NCBI GenBank assembly: GCA_964057225.1
Contig: OZ059895.1
Coordinates: 22,888,688-22,952,687 of the forward strand
Length of the DNA stretch: 64,000 bases
Direction: 5' to 3'
Source: Auanema rhodensis
Taxonomy: Eukaryota; Nematoda; Chromadorea; Rhabditida; Rhabditidae
How positions within the stretch are numbered: position 1 is the stretch's first letter; each line of letters starts with the position of its first letter. This document shows positions 54,501-64,000 of this stretch, piece after piece. A program made the position numbers and the translations under genes. Under the pieces are notes generated by a model that saw only the letters and a list, made by a program, of their open reading frames with translations, did no database searches and was not told the DNA's origin.

Positions 54501-55728
54501 TTTCGAAACATTTCAGAATAATTTAGCAAAAAGTAGATGTTTTTAGATTCCATTTTTCAAGGCAAAGACGATGGACAATGTTATTCAACGAAAAAATTAA
54601 TTCTTCAGGGTGAAAATCAAGGATATAAGTGTGAACTTATATCAGTTGATATCTCGGTGCATTTTTAAGCTAGCGCAAATCTGATAACACAGATCGACGC
54701 AGCTTAAAAATCCGCATCGAATGCACTATACTTCATTGAGAAACGCTTAATACAAAAATTAGTTATGATCCCTTGAAAAATGATGCATTAGTGTATGTTG
54801 AGTTTCCATGTACACTCAACAATGCTTCCAAAAACATTTTGACAAAAATTTTTTCGAAAAATTTCAAAATAATTTAGCAAAAAGTAGATGTTTTTAGATT
54901 CCATTTTTCAAGGCAAAGACGATGGACAATGTTATTCAACGAAAAAATTATTCCTTCAGGGTGAAAATCGAGGATATAAGTGTGAACTTATATCAGTTGA
55001 TATCGCGGTGCATTTTTAAGCTAGCGCAAATCTGATAACACAGATCGACGCAGCTTAAAAATCCGAATCGAATGCACTATACTACATTGAGAAACGCTTA
55101 ATACAAAAATAAGTTATGATCGTTTGAAAAATGATGCATTAGTGTATGTTGAGTTTCCATGTACACTCAACAATGCTTCCAAAAACATTTTGACAAAAAT
55201 TTTTTCGAAAAATTTCAAAATAATTTAGCAAAAAGTAGATGTTTTTAGATTCCTTTTTTCATGGCAAAGACGATGGACAATGTAATTCAACGAAAAAATT
55301 AATTCTTCAGGGTGAAAATCGAGGATATAAGTGTGAACTTATATCAGTTGATATCTCGGTGCATTTTTAAACTAGCGCAAATCTGATAACACAGATCGAC
55401 GTAGCTTAAAAATCCGCATCGAATGCACTATACTACATTGAGAAACGCTTAATACAAAAATTAGTTATGATCCCTTGAAAAATGATGCATTAGTGTATGT
55501 TGAGTTTCCATGTACACTCAACAATGCTTCCAAAAACATTTTGACAAAAATTTTTTCGAAAAATTTCAAAATAATTTAGCAAAAAGTAGATGTTTTTAGA
55601 TTCCATTTTTCAAGGCAAAGACGATGGACAATGTTATTCAACGAAAAAATTATTCCTTCAGGGTGAAAATCGAGGATATAAGTGTGAACTTATATCAGTT
55701 GATATCTCGGTGCATTTTTAAGCTAGCG

Positions 55729-58185
55729 CAAATCTGATAACACAGATCGACGCAGCTTAAAAATCCGCATCGAATGCACTAAACTACATTGAGAAACGCT
55801 TGATACAAAAATTAGTTATGATCGTTTGAAAAATGATGCATTAGTGTATGTTGAGTTTCCATGTACACTCAACATTGCTTCCAAAAACATTTTGACAAAA
55901 ATTTTTTCGAAACATTTCAGAATAATTTAGCAAAAAGTAGATGTTTTTAGATTCCATTTTTCAAGGCAAAGACGATGGACAATGTTATTCAACGAAAAAA
56001 TTAATTCTTCAGGGTGAAAATCAAGGATATAAGTGTGAACTTATATCAGTTGATATCTCGGTGCATTTTTAAGCTAGCGCAAATCTGATAACACAGATCG
56101 ACGCAGCTTAAAAATCCGCATCGAATGCACTAAACTACATTGAGAAACGCTTGATACAAAAATTAGTTATGATCGTTTGAAAAATGATGCATTAGTGTAT
56201 ATTGAGTTTCCATGTACACTCAACATTGCTTCCAAAAACATTTTGACAAAAATTTTTTCGAAAAATTTCAAAATAATTTAGCAAAAAGTAGATGTTTTTA
56301 GATTCCATTTTTCAAGGCAAAGACGATGGACAATGTAATTCAACGAAAAAATTATTCCTTCAGGGTGAAAATCGAGGATATAAGTGTGAACTTATATCAG
56401 TTGATATCGCGGTGCATTTTTAAGCTAGCGCAAATCTGATAACACAGATCGACGCAGCTTAAAAATCCGCATCGAATGCACTATACTACATTGAGAAACG
56501 CTTAATACAAAAATTAGTTATGATCGTTTGAAAAATGATGCATTAGTGTATGTTGAGTTTCCATGTACACTCAACAATGCTTCCAAAAACATTTTGACAA
56601 AAATTTTTTGGAAAAATTTCAAAATAATTTAGCAAAAAGTAGATGTTTTTAGATTCCTTTTTTCCAGGCAAAGACGATGGACAATGTTATTCAACGAAAA
56701 AATTATTCCTTCAGGGTGAAAATCGAGGATATAAGTGTGAACTTATATCAGTTGATATCTCGGTGCATTTTTAAGCTAGCGCAAATCTGATAACACAGAT
56801 CGACGCAGCTTAAAAATCCGCATCGAATGCACTAAACTACATTGAGAAACGCTTGATACAAAAATTAGTTATGATCGTTTGAAAAATGATGCATTAGTGT
56901 ATGTTGAGTTTCCATGTACACTCCACAATGCTTCCAAAAACATTTTGACAAAAATTTTTTCGAAAAATTTCAAAATAATTTAGCAAAAAGTAGATGTTTT
57001 TAGATTCCATTTTTCAAGGCAAAGACGATGGACAATGTAATTCAACAAAAAAATTATTCCTTCAGGGTGAAAATCGAGGATATAAGTGTGAACTTATATC
57101 AGTTGATATCGCGGTGCATTTTTAAGCTAGCGCAAATCTGATAACACAGATCGACGCAGCTTAAAAATCCGCATCGAATGCACTAAACTACATTGAGAAA
57201 CGCTTGATACAAAAATTAGTTATGATCGTTTGAAAAATGATGCATTAGTGTATGTTGAGTTTCCATGTACACTCAACATTGCTTCCAAAAACATTTTGAC
57301 AAAAATTTTTTCGAAACATTTCAGAATAATTTAGCAAAAAGTAGATGTTTTTAGATTCCATTTTTCAAGGCAAAGACGATGGACAATGTTATTCAACGAA
57401 AAAATTAATTCTTCAGGGTGAAAATCAAGGATATAAGTGTGAACTTATATCAGTTGATATCTCGGTGCATTTTTAAGCTAGCGCAAAACTGATAACACAG
57501 ATCGACGCAGCTTAAAAATCCGCATCGAATGCACTAAACTACATTGAGAAACGCTTGATACAAAAATTAGTTATGATCGTTTGAAAAATGATGCATTAGT
57601 GTATATTGAGTTTCCATGTACACTCAACATTGCTTCCAAAAACATTTTGACAAAAATTTTTTCGAAAAATTTCAAAATAATTTAGCAAAAAGTAGATGTT
57701 TTTAGATTCCATTTTTCAAGGCAAAGACGATGGACAATGTAATTCAACGAAAAAATTATTCCTTCAGGGTGAAAATCGAGGATATAAGTGTGAACTTATA
57801 TCAGTTGATATCGCGGTGCATTTTTAAGCTAGCGCAAATCTGATAACACAGATCGACGCAGCTTAAAAATCCGCATCGAATGCACTATACTACATTGAGA
57901 AACGCTTAATACAAAAATTAGTTATGATCGTTTGAAAAATGATGCATTAGTGTATGTTGAGTTTCCATGTACACTCAACAATGCTTCCAAAAACATTTTG
58001 ACAAAAATTTTTTGGAAAAATTTCAAAATAATTTAGCAAAAAGTAGATGTTTTTAGATTCCTTTTTTCATGGCAAAGACGATGGACAATGTTATTCAACG
58101 AAAAATTTAATTCTTCAGGGTGAAAATCGAGGATATAAGTGTGAACTTATATCAGTTGATATCTCGGTGCATTTTTAAGCTAGCG
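55729..58185 (-). repeat. Four-monomer-period repeat with GAAACATTTCAG
   Basis: Three-unit cores 55729-56781 and 57133-58185 repeat at an offset of 1404 bp. Their ordered markers are GAAACATTTCAG with AATCAAGGAT, then TATATTGAG with ATGTAATTC and ATATCGCGG, then TTTTTTGGAAAAA. The intervening unit 56782-57132 carries ACTCCACAATG and CAACAAAAAAATT. GAAACATTTCAG is also found in the units at 53974 and 54325, so this variant spans about 3.5 kb. Confidence 0.7.
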
Positions 58186-61100
58186 CAAATCTGATAACAC
58201 AGATCGACGCAGCTTAAAAATCCGCATCGAATGCACTATACTACATTGAGAAACGCTTAATACAAAAATTAGTTATGATCGTTTGAAAAATGATGCATTA
58301 GTGTATGTTGAGTTTCCATGTACACTCAACAATGCTTCCAAAAACATTTTGACAAAAATTTTTTCGAAAAATTTCAAAATAATTTAGCAAAAAGTAGATG
58401 TTTTTAGATTCCTTTTTTCAAGGCAAAGACGATGGACAATGTTATTCAACGAAAAAATTAATTCTTCAGGGTGAAAATCGAGGATATAAGTGTGAACTTA
58501 TATCAGTTGATATCTCGGTGCATTTTTAAGCTAGCGCAAATCTGATAACACAGATCGACGCAGCTTAAAAATCCGCATCGAATGCACTATACTTCATTGA
58601 GAAACGCTTAATACAAAAATTAGTTATGATCCCTTGAAAAATGATGCATTAGTGTATGTTGAGTTTCCATGTACACTCAACAATGCTTCCAAAAACATTT
58701 TGACAAAAATTTTTTCGAAAAATTTCAAAATAATTTAGCAAAAAGTAGATGTTTTTAGATTCCATTTTTCAAGGCAAAGACGATGGACAATGTTATTCAA
58801 CGAAAAAATTATTCCTTCAGGGTGAAAATCGAGGATATAAGTGTGAACTTATATCAGTTGATATCGCGGTGCATTTTTAAGCTAGCGCAAATCTGATAAC
58901 ACAGATCGACGCAGCTTAAAAATCCGCATCGAATGCACTATACTTCATTGAGAAACGCTTAATACAAAAATTAGTTATGATCCCTTGAAAAATGATGCAT
59001 TAGTGTATGTTGAGTTTCCATGTACACTCAACAATGCTTCCAAAAACATTTTGACAAAAATTTTTTCGAAAAATTTCAATATAATTTAGCAAAAAGTAGA
59101 TGTTTTTAGATTCCTTTTTTCATGGCAAAGACGATGGACAATGTTATTCAACGAAAAAATTAATTCTTCAGGGTGAAAATCGAGGATATAAGTGTGAACT
59201 TATATCAGTTGATATCGCGGTGCATTTTTAAGCTAGCGCAAATCTGATAACACAGATCGACGCAGCTTAAAAATCCGCATCGAATGCACTATACTACATT
59301 GAGAAACGCTTAATACAAAAATTAGTTATGATCGTTTGAAAAATGATGCATTAGTGTATGTTGAGTTTCCATGTACACTCAACAATGCTTCCAAAAACAT
59401 TTTGACAAAAATTTTTTCGAAAAATTTCAATATAATTTAGCAAAAAGTAGATGTTTTTAGATTCCTTTTTTCATGGCAAAGACGATGGACAATGTTATTC
59501 AACGAAAAAATTAATTCTTCAGGGTGAAAATCGAGGATATAAGTGTGAACTTATATCAGTTGATATCTCGGTGCATTTTTAAGCTAGCGCAAATCTGATA
59601 ACACAGATCGACGCAGCTTAAAAATCCGCATCGAATGCACTAAACTACATTGAGAAACGCTTGATACAGAAATTAGTTATGATCGTTTGAAAAATGATGC
59701 ATTAGTGTATGTTGAGTTTCCATGTACACTCAACATTGCTTCCAAAAACATTTTGACAAAAATTTTTTCGAAAAATTTCAAAATAATTTAGCAAAAAGTA
59801 GATGTTTTTAGATTCCTTTTTTCAAGGCAAAGACGATGGACAATGTTATTCAACGAAAAAATTATTTCTTCAGGGTTAAAATCGAGGATATAAGTGTGAA
59901 CTTATATCAGTTGATATCTCGGTGCATTTTTAAGCTAGCGCAAATCTGATAACACAGATCGACGCAGCTTAAAAATCCGCATCGAATGCACTATACTACA
60001 TTGAGAAACGCTTAATACAAAAATTAGTTATGATCGTTTGAAAAATGATGCATTAGTGTATGTTGAGTTTCCATGTACACTCAACATTGCTTCCAAAAAC
60101 ATTTTGACAAAAATTTTTTCGAAAAATTTCAGAATAATTTAGCAAAAAGTAGATGTTTTTAGATTCCTTTTTTCAAGGCAAAGACGATGGACAATGTTAT
60201 TCAACGAAAAAATTATTCCTTCAGGGTGAAAATCGAGGATATAAGTGTGAACTTATATCAGTTGATATCTCGGTGCATTTTTAAGCTAGCGCAAATCTGA
60301 TAACACAGATCGACGCAGCTTAAAAATCCGCATCGAATGCACTATACTACATTGAGAAACGCTTAATACAAAAATTAGTTATGATCGTTTGAAAAATTAT
60401 GCATTAGTGTATGTTGAGTTTCCATGTACACTCAACATTGCTTCCAAAAACATTTTGACAAAAATTTTTTCGAAAAATTTCAAAATAATTTAGCAAAAAG
60501 TAGATGTTTTTGGATTCCTTTTTTCAAGGCAAAGACGATGGACATTGTTATTCAACGAAAAAATTAATTCTTCAGGGTGAAAATCGAGGATATAAGTGTG
60601 AACTTATATCAGTTGATATCTCGGTGCATTTTTAAGCTAGCGCAAATCTGATAACACAGATCGACGCAGCTTAAAAATCCGCATCGAATGCACTATACTA
60701 CATTGAGAAACGCTTAATACAAAAATTAGTTATGATCGTTTGAAAAATGATGCATTAGTGTATGTTGAGTTTCCATGTACACTCAACAATGCTTCCAAAA
60801 ACATTTTGACAAAAATTTTTTCGAAAAATTTCAAAATAATTTAGCAAAAAGTAGATGTTTTTAGATTCCATTTTTCAAGGCAAAGACGATGGACAATGTT
60901 ATACAACGAAAAAATTATTCCTTCAGGGTGAAAATCGAGGATATAAGTGTGAACTTATATCAGTTGATATCTCGGTGCATTTTTAAGCTAGCGCAAATCT
61001 GATAACACAGATCGACGCAGCTTAAAAATCCGCATCGAATGCACTAAACTACATTGAGAAACGCTTAATACAAAAATTAGTTATGATCGTTTGAAAAATG

Positions 61101-64000
61101 ATGCATTAGTGTATGTTGAGTTTCCATGTACACTCAACAATGCTTCCAAAAACATTTTGACAAAAATTTTTTGGAAAAATTTCAAAATAATTTAGCAAAA
61201 AGTAGATGTTTTTAGATTCCTTTTTTCATGGCAAAGACGATGGACAATGTTATTCAACGAAAAATTTAATTCTTCAGGGTGAAAATCGAGGATATAAGTG
61301 TGAACTTATATCAGTTGATATCTCGGTGCATTTTTAAGCTAGCGCAAATCTGATAACACAGATCGACGCAGCTTAAAAATCCGCATCGAATGCACTATAC
61401 TACATTGAGAAACGCTTAATACAAAAATTAGTTATGATCGTTTGAAAAATGATGCATTAGTGTATGTTGAGTTTCCATGTACACTCAACAATGCTTCCAA
61501 AAACATTTTGACAAAAATTTTTTCGAAAAATTTCAAAATAATTTAGCAAAAAGTAGATGTTTTTAGATTCCTTTTTTCAAGGCAAAGACGATGGACAATG
61601 TTATTCAACGAAAAAATTAATTCTTCAGGGTGAAAATCGAGGATATAAGTGTGAACTTATATCAGTTGATATCTCGGTGCATTTTTAAGCTAGCGCAAAT
61701 CTGATAACACAGATCGACGCAGCTTAAAAATCCGCATCGAATGCACTATACTTCATTGAGAAACGCTTAATACAAAAATTAGTTATGATCCCTTGAAAAA
61801 TGATGCATTAGTGTATGTTGAGTTTCCATGTACACTCAACAATGCTTCCAAAAACATTTTGACAAAAATTTTTTCGAAAAATTTCAAAATAATTTAGCAA
61901 AAAGTAGATGTTTTTAGATTCCATTTTTCAAGGCAAAGACGATGGACAATGTTATTCAACGAAAAAATTATTCCTTCAGGGTGAAAATCGAGGATATAAG
62001 TGTGAACTTATATCAGTTGATATCGCGGTGCATTTTTAAGCTAGCGCAAATCTGATAACACAGATCGACGCAGCTTAAAAATCCGCATCGAATGCACTAT
62101 ACTACATTGAGAAACGCTTAATACAAAAATTAGTTATGATCGTTTGAAAAATGATGCATTAGTGTATGTTGAGTTTCCATGTACACTCAACAATGCTTCC
62201 AAAAACATTTTGACAAAAATTTTTTCGAAAAATTTCAATATAATTTAGCAAAAAGTAGATGTTTTTAGATTCCTTTTTTCATGGCAAAGACGATGGACAA
62301 TGTTATTCAACGAAAAAATTAATTCTTCAGGGTGAAAATCGAGGATATAAGTGTGAACTTATATCAGTTGATATCTCGGTGCATTTTTAAGCTAGCGCAA
62401 ATCTGATAACACAGATCGACGCAGCTTAAAAATCCGCATCGAATGCACTATACTACATTGAGAAACGCTTAATACAAAAATTAGTTATGATCGTTTGAAA
62501 AATGATGCATTAGTGTATGTTGAGTTTCCATGTACACTCAACAATGCTTCCAAAAACATTTTGACAAAAATTTTTTCGAAAAATTTCAAAATAATTTAGC
62601 AAAAAGTAGATGTTTTTAGATTCCATTTTTCAAGGCAAAGACGATGGACAATGTTATACAACGAAAAAATCATTCCTTCAGGGTGAAAATCGAGGATATA
62701 AGTGTGAACTTATATCAGTTGATATCTCGGTGCATTTTTAAGCTAGCGCAAATCTGATAACACAGATCGACGCAGCTTAAAAATCCGCATCGAATGCACT
62801 AAACTACATTGAGAAACGCTTGATACAAAAATTAGTTATGATCGTTTGAAAAATGATGCATTAGTGTATGTTGAGTTTCCATGTACACTCAACATTGCTT
62901 CCAAAAACATTTTGACAAAAATTTTTTCGAAAAATTTCAAAATAATTTAGCAAAAAGTAGATGTTTTTAGATTCCTTTTTTCAAGGCAAAGACGATGGAC
63001 AATGTTATTCAACGAAAAAATTATTCCTTCAGGGTGAAAATCGAGGATATAAGTGTGAACTTATATCAGTTGATATCTCGGTGCATTTTTAAGCTAGCGC
63101 AAATCTGATAACACAGATCGACACAGCTTAAAAATCCGCATCGAATGCACTATACTACATTGAGAAACGCTTAATACAAAAATTAGTTATGATCGTTTGA
63201 AAAATGATGCATTAGTGTATGTTGAGTTTCCATGTACACTCAACATTGCTTCCAAAAACATTTTGACAAAAATTTTTTCGAAAAATTTCAGAATAATTTA
63301 GCAAAAAGTAGATGTTTTTAGATTCCTTTTTTCAAGGCAAAGACGATGGACAATGTTATTCAACGAAAAAATTATTCCTTCAGGGTGAAAATCGAGGATA
63401 TAAGTGTGAACTTATATCAGTTGATATCTCGGTGCATTTTTAAGCTAGCGCAAATCTGATAACACAGATCGACGCAGCTTAAAAATCCGCATCGAATGCA
63501 CTATACTACATTGAGAAACGCTTAATACTAAAATTAGTTATGATCGTTTGAAAAATGATGCATTAGTGTATGTTGAGTTTCCATGTACACTCAACAATGC
63601 TTCCAAAAACATTTTGACAAAAATTTTTTCGAAAAATTTCAAAATAATTTAGCAAAAAGTAGATGTTTTTAGATTCCATTTTTCAAGGCAAAGACGATGG
63701 ACAATGTTATACAACGAAAAAATTATTCCTTCAGGGTGAAAATCGAGGATATAAGTGTGAACTTATATCAGTTGATGTCTCGGTGCATTTTTAAGCTAGC
63801 GCAAATCTGATAACACAGATCGACGCAGCTTAAAAATCCGCATCGAATGCACTAAACTACATTGAGAAACGCTTGATACAAAAATTAGTTATGATCGTTT
63901 GAAAAATGATGCATTAGTGTATGTTGAGTTTCCATGTACACTCAACATTGCTTCCAAAAACATTTTGACAAAAATTTTTTCGAAAAATTTCAAAATAATT
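57835..64000 (-). repeat. About nine-monomer higher-order repeat (3159 bp), two copies
   Basis: Units 57835-58887 match 60994-62046 in marker order at an offset of exactly 3159 bp. The markers are CGAAAAATTTAATTC with TTGGAAA and TCATGGC; then an ordinary unit; then CTTCATTGAG, GATCCC and ATATCGCGG. The pairs 59590-60291 and 62749-63450 match at the same offset, with CACTAAACTAC and GCTTGATAC in the first unit and TTTCAGAAT in the second. Units 59239 and 60643 instead match 62047 and 63451 at 2808 bp (TTTCAATATAATT, TTATACAACG). This implies gain or loss of single monomers inside one copy. The second copy runs off the window. Confidence 0.65.

Larger units (their letters stand above)
36980..64000 (-). 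repeat. Satellite array, inverted half (same 351-bp monomer)
   Basis: This is the same monomer as in the left half, read as its reverse complement; the unit start motif appears as AGCTAGCG. The first piece is partial (36980-37128), followed by 76 complete units and a 199-bp partial unit at the window end. AGCTAGCG occurs at 37121 and then every 351 bp, with shifts of +1 at the unit ending 39937 and -2 at the units ending 41690 and 43092. From 43093 to 63801 there are 59 units with no net length change. Up to about 43.1 kb the units resemble the left half; beyond that they carry a distinct and more variable set of substitutions. Confidence 0.98.
43093..64000 (-). repeat. Block G: diverged inverted subfamily (59 complete units)
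   Basis: From 43093 on, units share plus-strand variants that are absent or nearly so elsewhere: CAACAATGC for CAACATTGC (first near 43235), TTATTCCTTC for TTAATTCTTC (first near 43366), TTTTTTGGAAAAA for TTTTTTCGAAAAA, TCATGGC or TCCAGGC for TCAAGGC, and, from about 49285, GATTCCATTTTT. Position 39 is almost always A and position 98 almost always T. More private substitutions are present per unit than in the left half. The unit length nevertheless stays at 351 bp with no net indel to 63801. Confidence 0.8.

Noticed and set aside
1-64000. CRISPR array
   Set aside because: Repeats are 351 bp and directly adjacent with no unique spacers, and there are no cas genes. This is a satellite.
1-64000. 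Transposon or retroelement insertions in the array
   Set aside because: The 351-bp grid is unbroken apart from indels of 1, 2 and 16 bp and the junction. There is no room for an inserted element, no target-site duplications and no coding sequence.
1-64000. Naming the host species or satellite family
   Set aside because: Period, A+T richness and style resemble many invertebrate satellites of about 350-370 bp, but I do not recognise the exact monomer and could not run a search. A database search with one monomer would settle it.

Overview
The whole window is one satellite DNA array. I find no protein-coding gene, tRNA, rRNA, CRISPR array or transposon. A monomer of 351 bp, about 31% G+C in the first copy by hand count, repeats from base 1 to base 64000 without interruption. 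There are 181 complete monomers, one truncated by the right window edge and two cut at an internal junction. Megabase-type tandem satellites with a roughly 350-bp period (about two nucleosomes) and no genes over 64 kb point to eukaryotic (peri)centromeric or other heterochromatin. The A+T richness and lack of CpG depletion would suit an invertebrate such as an insect, but this is a weak inference and I do not recognise the satellite family by name.

Layout. Bases 1-36975 hold 105 complete monomers plus a 112-bp partial one, all in one orientation (called + here). At about 36976-36980 the orientation flips. Bases 36980-64000 hold a 149-bp partial monomer, 76 complete monomers and a 199-bp terminal partial monomer, all inverted. 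The two halves form a tail-to-tail inverted repeat with a 41-base centre at 36976-37016. Mirror symmetry is near perfect for only about 463 bp per side and then decays, so this is not a simple mirrored copy.

Fine structure. A small set of linked diagnostic sites distinguishes monomer types. Numbered in the first monomer they are 39 A/T, 98 T/A, 118, 125 and 126 in the A-tract, about 145-147, 161 T/C, 290 C/A and 314 G/A. These types define local blocks: a mixed block (1-7722), a block with a TTAAAAAAAG haplotype (7723-18252), a block with a CTTTTCGC haplotype (18253-25623), a block of alternating dimers (25624-31941), an indel-bearing block (31942-36975), an inverted block related to the last one (36980-43092) and an inverted, more diverged block (43093-64000). 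Short higher-order repeats of 2, 3, 4, 5 and about 9 monomers occur in both halves.

Length is strikingly constant. Net monomer length is exactly 351 bp over the first 91 units and over the 59 units from 43093 to 63801, although substitutions are common. Indels cluster in 31942-36512 and 39586-43092, on both sides of the inversion. The same two-unit cassette, a unit with a 2-bp deletion followed by a unit with TATATG and TTTCGAAA, occurs in both arms in opposite orientation. The most interesting features are therefore the orientation switch with its filler bases and atypical flanking variants, the shared cassettes and the asymmetric divergence. I see no sign of a new gene system.
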